This document shows positions 13,973 through 26,693 of a DNA stretch of 64,000 bases, in pieces. Position 1 is the stretch's first letter, and each line of letters opens with the position of its first letter. The notes beneath the pieces are model-generated. The model saw only the letters and a list, made by a program, of their open reading frames with translations. It did not search any database and had not been told where the DNA came from. The DNA lies in assembly GCA_000328365.1 (NCBI GenBank), contig KB311061.1:810616-874615 (forward strand). Reading direction: 5' to 3'. The stretch comes from Capitella teleta (taxonomy: Eukaryota > Annelida > Polychaeta > Capitellidae). The position numbers and the translations under genes were made by a program.

Positions 13973-16768
13973 TTCCTTTGACGGATCAATGAATAAATTT
14001 GGACAGATCGATTATTTAACTTCATAGCTCAGTTTACTATAATTGCTATCCTGTGAAGTTTCCTTCAGAAAATTATGAACATTTTTAGATTAGAAACAGT
14101 ATGCATAATAATATTATTCAATAACACCGGCCCATCATAAGTAAGATAAGCGACAAGGGAAATCACGTGGTCAGTCACACAGCCCTGCATCGTGCCCTTT
14201 GCTGGCATTGCCATTATGGTGCATTGCTGAGAGCCACAAGTTATCTAAACCTGTTGATGGCGTTACTATGTCATCAAGGCCTTCCTTGTATTAATTTATT
14301 CCGTTTCCATGACGTTTCGAGGGCTGCATTCAAGTCGGTCTCCGGAAATTTAGATATCATTTGACGGAAGTGTTGACTTCATCCAAAGACTCCTCCACTC
14401 TCTCGAGAAATTGATTACATGAGACAGTGAAGCACTTACCAGGTAAAAAGTGCGCCCTAAAAATAACGTAGAGTCTAAGAGTGTAGTAAAAACGTGACGA
14501 AAGAGAGGTCACTTGGTTAAGTCATACTTATAATACATTGTTCAGTAAATAGATATGGATATGAGCTTATATATACACACAGATTCGACATCGGCATATC
14601 TCACCATTGTGAAAAAAATGGTGGTAGCGTGTCGCCTAACTGAGCCACTAGCAGTTTTGCACGAATTATAACATACACGTCTATCCGACATAAAATACTA
14701 TAATGTGATTAAGAATGCAGAAAAGATAAAACCAAGCCCAAATTTGCTGAAACATTATAACTTGTGCAAAATCTGAGCGTTTTCGGTGCGCCGAAACAGG
14801 CATCTACGATAATTGGGGAAATGAATGGCATATGCAGGGTTGTCATGGCAACAGGCGATACATAAGGACCACTTTTCATGAACGAGGTCGAATTATACAA
14901 GCTTATCTCCAAATCTATTGTTCAGTTCGTTATAGGTGAAAAACAGAAGTAAATTGCAATTATTACCACTCATGCACAAACACTCAATTAGCTTTTCCAA
15001 CTTGCAATTCGGTAGTGAAATGTACGTGTGTGTGTGTTTTCTTGTTTTTTGTTTTTTTTTTGTTTTTTTTTTGTTTTTTTTGTTTTTTTTTATATATAAT
15101 GGATGGCAGAGACCCCTATCCTGTCGACGCCAATGGACCCACTGTCATTTTTATCTTAAGATTAGCTGAAGAGAGCATCTTTCAAATGCTCAGGAAACTC
15201 ACGGGGCTCTGTGGACGATGGCAGGCGTGGCAAGGTCGCCGAATACAAACCGTACAAAGTAAGAACTCTTCCAACTCTTTCTGAGTCTTCCTATCACGCC
15301 ATCCATCTTCTGAGAAAGGTTTGCAATGAAAGGGTCTTTGTGTACATTGTTTTGATTCTTTTGTACGACATAAGTCTGTTATTGGAATTCACATGCTAGG
15401 AAATGCATTATCATCAGAATACATAGATGTCTGTGCTATGAACGTAGGTCTACCATACTCTGCATGAAATTTGCCTTCATGATCACAATGCATTATCACA
15501 TAGAGAATGTGGTATGAGCTTTCAAGCTCCAATACAAAATGTGATTTCTAATTATGCTAATATGGGTAGCTTGTTTATTAGTGCTGACCACCTTTGTCTG
15601 CATAACAACAAGCGGGAGAGCTTTGAAAGTGAGTTGAGAATCTTGCTGAATGTATTACATAATCTCATACACACATCAGAGATAGTATAGAAGACGGGAG
15701 TACGCATCCTGAATGTGTAGGTGCGTGTCTCGTGTTTATGTGTCCTTGATATGGAGAGCCGGATTCACCTTCATTGCATGCATCACAGCTGTTCATCTGC
15801 TCTCAGAAATATGACTACATCAATCAATGGTTTCATTGTGATTAAAGAAAGCAACCCAGACTGATAGCTGAAAACCTTGGTGCTTTCTTAATTACTTGAT
15901 TTACCTTTAATTTCAGATTAACGAACAGCAAGCATGCGATGCAATAAGGGGCAACACGCCCACCTACCTACAAATGAACTAGTTACTAGTAGTCAGTTCA
16001 CCTTGTTTCTTCTTTACTCTCTTTCGTTATCTACATAATATACACCTGCGATACACAATACATTGTACTTCTGTCGGGTTATATTTAGATCGAATAGCAT
16101 AACATTTGCGGGATAGGGGGCTTGTGCGTGGGTGCCATTTTCTGTCCTTGTAGAACCTGCCATGAACGACATGAACATTGACCAGTCCAGCTGATTTTTG
16201 AGGACGTCCATCAGTTCTTATTTCATTACACTCATCAATCTCCGTGTGTCCTCTCAATGGCACGAATCACTTCTTAATTGGAATCGAGATGTCGGATTGC
16301 TCAAATATAATTACTGGCTGAGAGGGGAGGAGGGGGGGGTACAATGTGGTGGCATCTGGTTAACCCTAGGTTTGTGTTCTCACTAAGGAAATAATAAAAC
16401 TTTCCTAGAATTTTCATAAACAAGCTATTGATGCATACAATATTTGCATGTTCGGTGAATGCTGCGCTCAATGAGAAAGAGGAAGAATAATTTATTTGGA
16501 AACATATATATACAATAATAATCAAACAATTATGTACAAAATTAAATGTCATTCTAGGAGACAACATAAAGGGCCATGAGGGCCCGCTGGCATGCTGCCA
16601 CCAATAGGAAAAAAAGTAATTAATACAATAAAAATAAAATAAGATAATGAACTAGAAAATTATAATAACGAGCGAAAATAATTGGCCTTACCTGCCCCAT
16701 GGATCGATAATTCACGCGACAGTTTAGGGCTGCCTTGTGGGAAAACCAGAGCAAATACATCGTTTACC

Positions 16769-16830
16769 TTATATTCATCATTATTTCAATAATATCCTTA
16801 TGTTCATCATTATTTCAATAATATATCCTA
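16769..16830. repeat. Two-copy tandem duplication, about 30 bp
   Basis: TTCATCATTATTTCAATAAT occurs twice in direct orientation, 30 bp apart, with minor differences. Confidence 0.75.
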
Positions 16831-17276
16831 ACTACATGTACATCAAACAAACGAGGAAACTTAAGATAATTAAGACCTGATAGTTGGTTCAGTTCATACC
16901 TAACCACAAAGAAGACTGATTAACACGGTGAGGAATTTTGATTCACATTTTTATATTTGATCAATTAAAAAAAATCGTGATTTAGGTATCAAACATGCAT
17001 GGAAGACATTTAGAGAAACTAGTGAAAAACTGATATCACAAACAAAAGAAATAATATAAAAATGGTACAGGATGAAAAATACGAAACATTGGGATACATA
17101 TACATATCTGTGTGGATAATTATTTACAAATTTTATCAGGCAACATATTCAACATTACAAAAGAAAGCACAACACGAAATTTAGTGTCTTTTATGGATCG
17201 GGTTACACGACTGATTGCAACGTGATAGCAATTATAGATTATAAAACATAATCATATATATTTTAGCATCAGCAGG

Positions 17277-17282
17277 TTTATT
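17277..17282 (-). terminator. Candidate AATAAA poly(A) signal of the lectin-receptor gene
   Basis: AATAAA on the minus strand, about 70 nt beyond the stop of the distal alternative last exon. The same signal could serve transcripts using either tail exon. Confidence 0.5.
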
Positions 17283-17348
17283 TATGTTCAAATGACTACC
17301 AAAAAGTATAGAGAAAACGATGGAACTAGAATGAATGGAAGTAGTGAA

Positions 17349-17529
17349 TCAGAAGTGATAGTAGCTGTTGTTTTCCTCCATATCCGTTTCAGGCATTGGT
17401 CGAATCCTAGGCCACGTTGCTTTATCGCCAACAACAAAAGTTCCGCTTCCAGATCCCTTGCTGATCGTGGCGAAAAACGTGTTTGGCGGAAGTGCGTTTT
17501 TGGCTTCTTCTTGCTTGGTTTTCTTCTTT
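17349..17529 (-). other. Alternative last exon B (tyrosine-replaced tail)
   Basis: The acceptor CATCTATAG precedes KKKTKQEEAK, then NTFFATISKG and TWPRIRPMP, ending SYYHF. It is clearly paralogous to exon A (shared FATISKG and PRI..MP) and is reached by skipping A. Both key tyrosines of A are Phe and Trp here. Splice phase and frame match the transmembrane exon, so it is probably a working alternative rather than a relic. Confidence 0.7.
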
Positions 17530-19877
17530 CTATAGATGAGAATGTATTTGTTATAGTGCAACGTCAGCGTCTTCGTCGACAGGCATCGACGCAGGGGACT
17601 CGAATGACTGCGGCATGGCGTGAATTCGGGGGTAGGCTTTCTGACTACCAACATTAACCATCCCCTCTCCGTTTGCCCCTTTACTGATGGTGGCATAGAA
17701 GGAATTCGAAGGGTTGAAGTTTTTGTCGTACTCGTCAACCTCCTTAGATTTTCTTAGTCTGCAAATAAAATATTTTACCGTTTTCAATGTTTTTGCTACG
17801 TTTAAAGTTTTAGTAGCTAAGATTTGTGACGGAACTTCAACCCTTCGCAATCCAAGATTTGAATCCAGCATATTTCATTAAAATGTTGTCAATTGCAGAT
17901 ATGATTTGGTTCAATCTGGGACTAAAGTAATATAGAGAGGAGAAAATGTCTGAGTATTCATTGTATAACTAATACCTGGGCATTCGTATGGAGCAGTAGA
18001 AGCAGAATTATGTCTTCGCTATGGCAGACGATTTTCACCCTCCGTCGGTATTTACATAATTCTGATTGATGCTTGCTTTTAAATCTGCGCTGAACCCAAA
18101 CATGAGGATGGTGGAGGGCAAAGTAGGTCAAAATGACGTACTTCAAATGCCTTGTGATTGGTCGAAACATAAGAGAATGACCTCAACCTTGATATTTGAC
18201 TTCCAATTTGTCAATACGAATTTTTCCGCCATTTTGGGGGGTCATCAAAGAGGAGTGCATAATTGAGTGTAATTACCTGATGAATATGATAATGACGACG
18301 ATGACAATGATTGCAATAAGAGCCACAGCGACGCCGATAATTATCTGAGTATCTGTCAAATACAATCCACAATTATGGGATGGTGCATTCAGGTTGAGAT
18401 GGAAATACTTTTTGATGGGCCCGACCGGCTGGCAGCTGGAGCTGGAGTTGTCCGTGTAGTGGAGGGTAGTCTAGTGGTGGTTGGCAGCCTCCTCATCGTC
18501 ACCGTGGTCGATGTCCAGTTCATGGTGGAAGCGTCCATGCCACATTGAACTTGCAGCGTCTTGCTCTTCGGGGCTATTTTGAGATATGTATAATCAGTGG
18601 GATGTAGGTTCAGGATATTGCAACACTAACCACTGACTTCAATTGTGAATGCTGCCGAATAGCTTTTATCTTTGTTATCGAACGATAGGTTGATGTGGTC
18701 ATCCTTCTCGTAACATCCAAATGTTGGATTAACCCTAGATGGAACCGCCGCTGATGGGTGGCAGATGCTGTTCTGGTCGCCCTCAATCTTCCATAAGACG
18801 ACTCTAGGGTCACACACAGCAGAGAAGGACACGGGAGAGACTTCGAATTGAAGGCGACGGAATTCCACCTCCGTGTTTGCCTCCATGAAAATACGACACG
18901 CACAATTGGTAGAGTTGAAGTAAGTCTGTTTGTCTGGGTCAGTATAGCTTCGAATAGTGACCATATTTCCAGATATGGTCTTCGCGTCACAGATGGAGAT
19001 GAACTGCGACACGTATTGGTGATCTTGGTCTGTGAAAGGGAATTTGTTTCATATTAATCTCTCCATGGATTAGTCTCCAACCTGGAATGCACCTGTACTC
19101 AATTTGCAGGTAATGCCGACCGCCGACATTGTACACGGACTCAGCTCGATCAGATTCGACTTTGGTGATGTCTTGAGTGCACGAGACATCCGAGCAACCT
19201 TTAATAATGGTGTCTAATTGTTTTATTCTCGTGCTCGCGCCGCTCTCCAATGGGGATGTAGGGCAAGAAGGGTCCTTGGCAATCCAGTAGTATGCCTCTT
19301 TGATACTAATACGATGGGCTTCTGGACATTGTATACTGACCGTCTTCGAAGGTTGGTCATCATCGAAGCATTCTATTGAGATCGTCGGTACTGAAAGAAA
19401 ATATATAATTGATTTCTTGTTTAGGAGGTTATCCATAATATTACGTAATAGATACCCTCCACTATTCCACGGTAGGTAAAAACTTATATGAACTCACTAA
19501 AATATTGGGGTGAAGCTTATTTAGGCCGTTAATTATTGATCGCTTTGTTTGCATATCCACACAATTGTGTATATAAACAAATATTTCTTGGCAATCAAGG
19601 GATTTAAGGCTAACATCAATGAATAAAATTGTTTGTTGATAAATCGCATCACTGACTACAGGTATTTTGCAGTGCCAGCTAAAACAGCTGCAACTGGAGG
19701 CATGCAATAGCACAGAGTTATGGGGCTCACTTCCGGGCAACACCCCAACACTTGAACGAGTTGATTGTGATTTCAGTCTAAAGGGAAAGTTTGCTCACCT
19801 CTTAAGCACTCTTCGCATTGTATTCCAATGATGAAAAGTCCCAACAATGATGCAAAGCTCACAAGATAATCCATCAT
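17349..19877 (-). CDS. SUEL-lectin/CUB-like single-pass receptor with two alternative cytoplasmic tails
   Basis: Coding exons: 19877-19799, 19390-19082, 19029-18631, 18573-18409, 18352-18277, then either 17758-17551 (tail A, 411 aa) or 17529-17349 (tail B, 402 aa). The start is the first of two adjacent ATGs, just before a hydrophobic signal peptide (MMDYLVSFASLLGLFIIG). Residues about 27-130 form a Cys-rich galactose/rhamnose-binding lectin (SUEL) domain with SIQCPE near its start and LQIEYRC at its end. Residues 131-262 are a CUB-like sandwich with four or more Cys. Residues 263-317 are a Thr/Pro-rich, probably glycosylated stalk. Residues 320-342 are a transmembrane helix of Ile/Val/Ala. 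Tail A has SFYATI and KAYPRI (YxxI motifs, the first fitting the ITIM pattern). Tail B has FFATI and TWPRI at the same places. Introns are phase 1 except the last (phase 2), and both tails join in frame. It is likely a surface receptor; the ligand is unknown. Confidence 0.82.
17551..17758 (-). other. Alternative last exon A (tyrosine-containing tail)
   Basis: The acceptor TTTATTTGCAG precedes a basic stop-transfer segment (RLRKSK), then NSFYATISKG and KAYPRIHAMP, ending in DVAL. SxYxxI matches the ITIM consensus. The terminal VAL could be a class-II PDZ ligand (inference). The stop lies only 21 nt before exon B, so a transcript using A carries B as 3' UTR. Confidence 0.75.
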
Positions 19878-20914
19878 CCTGGTTATGTAATCACAGTAGT
19901 TTTGAAAAATATAACTGCTCGACTGTTCAGGTGCCGGTATCTACTATGACACGTGAAATGAAATCATTTGCTTATGTGTCCGGACTGTGATGCACACAAG
20001 TTGATGATAGTTGGAAGGCAAGTCTACCGATAAAACAAATCCAAATGAAACACAAAGATCAACGATGATCTTAAGTAAAAGCCACTGCTCCTTAAGTACA
20101 CGAAGCGATCAGAATACCGTATTGCACTCTTGACCAAAAATAGTGCGCGCTTCTAAAGGTGAGTCGTTCTGTTCCGTATTTAACAGGTGTATCTCAACAG
20201 TTGTGTCCGATTGAATAAATGAACCCCCCGTCCTTTGGTCGAGGGCTAAAGCGAAGATGAAGTGGACCCACAAAGGAGCGGAACCCCGTGGTTTCAGTGG
20301 GTAGGAATACGGTATTGGATCGGCCGCTGTCCTGAAGGTACTCACGACACCGACACGGTGTGTGCACATGCCCGTTCCGCAAGAGTGAATCTTCTTGAAT
20401 TCCGCCTTGAGTGAACCAACTACTTTTTGTTGCCAGATTTTTTTTCTGTTGTAATTTTTTCTTCTTAAATCAGCCTAGGTCTCGTATCGGCTTGGTGAGC
20501 AACGTGAGGCATTATGTTAATGGGGTACTCGTGACCCGGAATCTATACAATTGACGTCATTTGGATCAATATTATAAACTATAGAGGCCTTTTTTTCACG
20601 TCCGTATCAACAAATACCAGCAAATGCGGTGTCCTCTCGAAGACCAATCCTATGCGGAGGCGTTAACTTCTGGGTGCCCTTAAACTCTAATAATGTATAG
20701 AGAACGCGAAATGGCTTTAAGCTTTTAACAACAGCGATATTCACGCAAGTGAAGCAAGGAAAACGAAGGAGACCTATTATGGCACATTCATTCATTCCTG
20801 AACTTCCTTTTTCAATGGCACATTTAATAATGTACATGAATGCAGTTATACATGCAATTCAATGGATACATGAAATAGACCATTTATCACGCATAACACT
20901 TTATTGGTTTTTAT

Positions 20915-20951
<37 letters not shown>

Positions 20952-22400
20952 CCACTAGAATTCAGATAGTGAAGATGATTGGCATTGTCGTTCTATCCTT
21001 TGTAATCGCATATCGGGTGAATGTTTACCCAGGCATTTTCTGCACGAAATAATGAGTAGTTTTATGCTCCAGATGCAAACATATTCTGAGGTTGATTTTC
21101 ATTCTGACGCCAAATGTAGACCAATATAGTGAAACTGACTAATGGTGAAACAAATTTACTAACCAACCAACCATCAAAGGGACGCGCCCAATAATTGTAG
21201 GTGTAGCCTGAAATGCATTTTATAAATACATTTTCTATGTGATATGTTTCGTGACATAGCACACTGGCGTGTTACCATCCCATTTGTCTGATTTATTTCT
21301 AATAAGGCCTCTGTTTTTGCCCCCATTGAATGGGAGCACGCAAAGCCTCAGCTAAGAGAGTGCATTCGTGCCTTCAAAATTTCAATCCGTAATTATTTCG
21401 TGTCATGATGAAGCCCAGTCTGGTGGTGATTAATGTGTGTTATCCCATAAGCATTGGTATTTGAAACTGAGATGAAATTTTACAATTTAAAAATCGCTCA
21501 ATCGTGTATTATAAGATAATAATTAATTATAAAGGGTAGTACGATTTGGAATTTGATCCTTCATTCAAAGCGTGTTGGCACAATTGTTAAGATCGGTGCC
21601 AGATGTTTAAATTATCATTCATGTATCGAATATCGATATTATCGACACATACTTGTCAGCTTACATTGGGGCAATTTGTTAATCATTATTAATAAACAGC
21701 CCCTGTGCTTACATAGAATCTATCGGTGTAATATTACTTATTATTTGAGAGTTTCAACATAATATATATAATGAGCCAGGGTGAGACATGGAAGATGCGC
21801 TATGATCAACTGCATCTACATTGTGGCTGTGTGCATTGGCTGCTTTAACTTCATTTCCTGAGTTGAAAGGATCTGACTGAATCGTGACTCATCGCAAATC
21901 TTTCTAGTCCCGTTATGATTCGTGATTCCAAAGCCGCCTGCGGTGAATGCAATATTTCCTAGTTTTCGTACATGCATGTAAAGTCTCTAACGTGGTCGAA
22001 TTTACTTGTACAATGGTCGTAGTAAAGACTGTGTGTGTATATGTTGGGGTATTGTCTGATAACTTTTGCGGTAATGATTTCGTCATTTGGTTGGCATCCT
22101 TATGCCGTGAAAGCTCACCATGTCTGAACCACCAGAAGCCCACATATCTCTATCAATTTTCACTGCAAGATCACATCTGATGTCCAATAATGTGTAAGCA
22201 ATTGGCAATAATAACCACACAACTATTTGTGCTGAGTATCGCTACAACAGTAAGAATTTAAAGAACGCCCAAAAGACCTAATGGTAATTGGTTGATTTGT
22301 CGAAGAAATAGCGAGAACTTCGATGCTTTATAATTATGACCCATCACTTAAATGCTTAGAGATGAATAAAGACAACAAAAACGAGATATATGTGTACATG
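19878..22400. other. Intergenic, no gene recognised
   Basis: This is the upstream side of the lectin-receptor gene; its transcription start is not visible. A locally GC-richer stretch at 20,100-20,400 has a minus ORF of 86 codons without recognisable features, and a T homopolymer lies at 20,916-20,952. Nothing else is supported. Confidence 0.5.
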
Positions 22401-22411
22401 TAATGACAACT

Positions 22412-22417
22412 TTTAAT
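22412..22417 (-). terminator. ATTAAA poly(A) signal of left globin gene
   Basis: A variant signal about 210 nt after the stop, conserved in the right copy at 27,992-27,997 and lying just inside the end of the duplicated arm. Confidence 0.5.
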
Positions 22418-22624
22418 TTAGTTCTTAGTCAGATGAACGAACGAGTCTTGATTTATGAAAATAACCAAGAATGTCGTCGTATGAAATCGAGATTACCCTT
22501 TTTGCAGAAATAATGCTTGCATAGAATGACAGGATTAAGGCACGTGGATAACATTATTCAGTTCGTTCGACACGAAACAAAGCCTCGTCTTCCAGTGCTT
22601 TGGTTGATTCTTTGGGCGATTTTC

Positions 22625-23352
22625 TTATCTCATGGCGGCAACCAGTTCAGTGCCAGCGGCCTTCCACGCAGCCACGCATGCGCCGTCACCGCCGTTCTGG
22701 CCGATGAATCCGGGAAGGAAATCGAACATTTTCTGCAATCAGAAAAAAAAGAGAGTTTGATGAATACTGTTAAACGATCATTGTGAACTTATCAAAGACA
22801 ATCTCGAATACACAATGACCTTCAAAGTATGGAATGGGCTGAGCTTCCTTTTGTTCTATGTTCTCTGAACATGTAAACATTGTTATCAGATGTTATCAGC
22901 CTATCACAATGGGAATTTGCATATACCGAAATAGAGAGATATCATGGACAACATCAGCACATATAGTACATACCTTGATGGTGTCGACGCTGATGTTGCG
23001 GGCCTTGTGGGGAGCGACCTGATCCTTCATCAGCTGGGCAGCGTTGCCTCCGAGTCCAGCGACGACCTTGTCGACGTAGGTGAGCACGGCCAGGGTCTGC
23101 TTGTTGAAGGCAGCGTTGCCGGACAGATCGCCGATTCCAACGCCAGCGAAAGACTTGAAGAGAGCCTGGTCAGCGGGGTTAGCGGTGAAGTACCTGCGAA
23201 TAAGAAATTCACGATCAGAGAATGTTGATCGGAGATATGGCGAATGAAGGAACTCACTTGACGAAGAGAGCGTTGGCAACAGCCTGCATGTTGGGCTTCA
23301 CGTTGGCGTTCCAGTGGCCCTGGATGGCAGAAACTTCGGCTCCGGAAACCAT
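22625..23352 (-). CDS. Globin, left copy (140 aa)
   Basis: Coding exons 23352-23258, 23193-22974 and 22732-22625, with a noncoding 5' exon joined by a 245-nt UTR intron (23610-23366). The introns fall at the classic globin positions B12.2 (phase 2, inside Lys32) and G7.0 (phase 0, after Lys105). Conserved residues are Trp14 (A12), Pro38 (C2), Phe44 (CD1) and the proximal haem His94 (F8). The B10 residue is Phe30, the distal E7 residue is Gln64 and E11 is Val68. There is no signal peptide, so it is an intracellular single-domain globin expected to bind oxygen. Codons are strongly C/G-ending (AAG, GTC, AAC), unlike the AT-rich surroundings, which suggests high expression. The protein is identical to the right copy; the coding sequence differs by one synonymous change (GCT for GCC before Pro93). 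Confidence 0.95.
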
Positions 23353-23699
23353 TTTGATTTGAGATCTGCAATCATATATCATGTTAAATCATAGACATAA
23401 CAATAGCGCATATGATATCGATAAAGTTCCAACTTCTACGTACGGAAAAGAGACTAAATTGACATAATTAGATGAATTGTGATGATGTGTTATAAAATTG
23501 CCCAAGAGAAATTATGATTATAATGTTTCAAACTGGATCTTCAGGTAAACAATTGCAAGCACATGCAATTAAAGTCCTCCAGAATATAATACAATATTTG
23601 AGATACTCACTTATTTGTTGTCCTAGGACTCAACAAAAGGAAGACTTGAAGATGCTGTTCGGCTGACGAGCGGAATGAAGCTGAATCCCATCCCTTGTT

Positions 23700-23706
23700 C
23701 CTTATA
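23700..23706 (-). promoter_or_regulatory. TATA box of left globin gene
   Basis: TATAAGG on the minus strand. The predicted start site lies about 30 nt downstream in an Inr-like TTCAGCTTCATTCC, and is followed by a 5' UTR and a GTGAGT donor at 23,610. The context matches the right copy. Confidence 0.75.
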
Positions 23707-23742
23707 TTCCAACGGGATCCACCGACGCCATCACGTAGACCC

Positions 23743-26638
23743 ACAGTGACCTCTTACGCCCTTGATGCCATGGACTCTTATCTATCAGCAAATAAGCGAG
23801 TCCCGTTTTCCAGGACCCTGTGATGTTGCTGCTGCAAACTGCAGTCAGTGATTGGCACCTCAACGCAAAGGCCGTCTGTCTGGTTGAAGATATAATTGGA
23901 GCTACATGTTATTGCGAGGTGACATGGTGCATTTTGCCAAGCGCAGAGTGGTTTGGTTCTCTATTGTAGTCCAAATTCAACATATTTTGAAATTTTTTGA
24001 AACGTACCTGTACACGTAATTCTTTTCTCTGATTTTGTTCATAGCATCGAACTATGCTCATCATCACATCATTAATAATCATGAGTCATGCAGCCATCTC
24101 AATAATGCAATATTAATCTTATTAATTCAATACACTCTTTGCTCAAATCATTCGGGTTGACTACTTTGTTCCAGTTTTCCTCATTTCCTAAACTGCATGC
24201 CTTTGCTCCTCTCAAACAGGGCCCGGGAATCCAGCAGGCTACATGACTCTGATTGATGCAGAATTCGGGAGACCGAGAAAAATACACATGCTGAGCGCCA
24301 GCTCTTATAGCACGTATGCAACCGGATTTTTCGAGGTCGAATGGCTGTCAGAATTGAGCGATCAACAAATCCATGCTTGCGAGGAGGCAATTGTTGGAAA
24401 ATATTACTCAATCTGGAATAAATAAGTTCAGCTATCCCACTTGAAATAAAATCGACAACAGTAACACTTTTAAAAATTGTTGTACTTAATTGCCTGTCTT
24501 TTTCCACATGTCTGGTACTAAGGTTTCTTCAGATATATTTCTCAGCAATCATCGCATAACTATCACTATTATTATATTATTATTATTAGTGGTTGATTTC
24601 AATTTAAATGCTGCACACGAGTTAAACAATCTGGCTTGTATACATTATTTATATCGTAATCCTATGTGCTATAACAGCAACAGCTCAAAGGGTTAAAAAA
24701 AATTCTCTTCTTTTTCTTCTTCTTCTAATTTTTTACTTCAGCAGAAAAAAAAAATAAAATCATTAAATATAATATATATATATATGCATAAGGTACTCTT
24801 AGAAGCTTTCGTTGGCAATCATGCAACTCGGTACAATACTACATTCTGCATGTTCGAGTAGAAAGTGGAACTGGTATACGTGAGATGGCACACGTGAAAC
24901 CACTCTCACATACAAGTGGAGATCCCTTGTCTAAACACACAAGGGATGCGGCGCATAAATGTTCTCTCAATTTAACATGGCTAATTTGCAGGCATGTCAG
25001 GCAGCAAATGTTGTGGTGTACATGAGTGTTTGCATGCGTTACACATAAATGTAATACTTAGTACTAGTTTGGTAAGAAGGTTGGAATTCAATTCAAATTG
25101 GGCTCTAAATGTGTTTTCGTTCAAACTGCTTGTCATGTATACCACTAATCGTTGGCATGGCGTAAAGTGTAAACACCGCCTCCCAGGACAAAAGTTTAAA
25201 AAGTATGATTGGCGCCAGAATGAACCGAGCACCTTGCTAAGCGCTGTGCCGTGCGGTAAGTCAGTGCAAATAGTGGCAAATGTGGTGAAGGTTCCTGAGT
25301 ACACCTCTGCTCTCGCTCACGGCATTTTTCCCCACCCCGCGATTCTCCGTTTTCACTTTCCAGCGAATATTGCATCAAGTTCCATTAGTTGTGAAACTAG
25401 TGTTGGAAAGGAAAGAATGTAATGTGCCTGCTAGTTTTTCATAAATACAAGGAATGCTTAATACTGATAATACAGAAATGTGATTTAATTCAATATTGGC
25501 TCTTTTCGCATCCTTACTTCGCTGGTTCCACAAAAAGTTACCAAGGCCGAAATACGAGTGCTCATGCAATGCGGGGATGCAATTCAGGGATCTCACATCA
25601 CACACACGCACGTACGTAATTCTGAATGCATATTGTAGATGAATTCATGTACATCAAATCGAAGTGGTGCTAATTTCTGAATCTTCATATTGCAACAGAA
25701 GACGCTTATCGGCGAAAATATTTCCCTTCGGGAAGGGATTTGGTCATTGTTTGCATTAAAACAAGCATTTGAATATGTGGGCGCACAATATAATCATGAG
25801 TATTTCTGATTTCGTATGTTTATAAAGTTGAAGCTCGAAAAAAAAATGGACAAAAAACACGTCAAAGCAATAAAACAAATCACCCTGTTTGTGAATCTGC
25901 AGTCAATTCAATTAAGACTTAATACTAGCACTTTGGTCGTAGTTTGTATGATCCATATTTATTATGAATATCTATGAGAAAACGCAGAGCAAGCCAAAGT
26001 GCCACACAGAATATCATCCAAATGCGAATGGTTAATGAAATGATGGCTCAGAACTCAGTAAAAGTAAAATATGAATCGACGTCAGTTCTTAATATAGCTT
26101 AATATAGCTCTACACAACAACTTTTAGAATGTAGATTATTGAGAAAAATGTTGGAGATAATTTCAAACGGTTGATTGCACGCGAATTGCTTTAGGAACGA
26201 GTGTCTATCATGGCTGCAATCGTGTGACCTGTCATTTAAGGAATTTATGATGCAGGGACTCTTTTCTGACTGACTGAGTGGGATCTTGATTGGATAAATT
26301 GATGATTATATGCGCGAATGCGAATCCGAAGTCAGAGGAGCAGATGAGGGAAACGTCTGCTACAGGTAAAGACGGTGTTGATTGATGGCAAATCAGCATG
26401 AACATGCATGGCATAATGCGTAATGAAGATGATTGCATAATTGGTGCTATATAATTGATTGAGTCCTCCTTGATTCTGATTATCAAAGCAGAACATGATA
26501 TATAAGTTAAGTTATAAATATGGAAATCAAATCATAATTATTCGACTGCCACCAATCAAGGTAATAATTAACGTACAAGTGCGATGCACGCGTAAGGTGT
26601 GATGGGAGGTTACGGGGTACACCTAATTCGCGGCACGT
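23743..26638. other. Unique spacer between divergent globin genes
   Basis: 2.9 kb of AT-rich sequence shared by the two outward-facing promoters. No ORF here looks coding. It is the natural place for a shared enhancer, but I see no diagnostic site. A TA-rich run lies at about 24,765-24,785. Confidence 0.6.
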
Positions 26639-26657
26639 TAGACCCACATTGGGTCTA
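26639..26657. repeat. Short perfect palindrome at the inner edge of the right arm
   Basis: TAGACCCA-CAT-TGGGTCTA is an 8-bp inverted repeat with a 3-nt loop, about 30 bp upstream of the TATA box. The left arm keeps only the proximal half (TGGGTCTAC). Confidence 0.85.
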
Positions 26658-26686
26658 CGTGATGGCGTCGGTGGATCCCGTTGGAA

Positions 26687-26693
26687 TATAAGG
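26687..26693 (+). promoter_or_regulatory. TATA box of right globin gene
   Basis: TATAAGG with a predicted start site near 26,715. A noncoding first exon ends at a GTGAGT donor (intron 26,783-27,027). Confidence 0.75.

Larger units (their letters stand above)
10876..17276. other. Intergenic, no gene recognised
   Basis: AT-rich DNA with short ORFs that lack domain character or matched splice sites. It holds an ATT-rich tract (13,844-13,972), G/T-rich runs near 15,045-15,092 and a duplicated 30-bp segment (16,769-16,830). Confidence 0.55.
22401..23742 (-). repeat. Left arm of the globin inverted duplication
   Basis: This arm is roughly 98% identical by eye to 26,650-28,008 in opposite orientation, including introns and both untranslated regions. 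Differences are scattered single bases and small indels, among them a 13-bp gap in coding intron 2. The outer end lies about 11 nt past the ATTAAA signal and the inner end about 40 bp upstream of the TATA box, so the arm coincides with one transcription unit. Confidence 0.92.

Noticed and set aside
20109-20369. 86-codon minus ORF in GC-richer DNA upstream of the lectin receptor
   Set aside because: No domain, no matched splice sites leading to the receptor start, and composition not clearly coding.
24243-24425. 60-codon plus ORF between the globin genes
   Set aside because: No similarity, no promoter or poly(A) context, and not within the duplicated arms.
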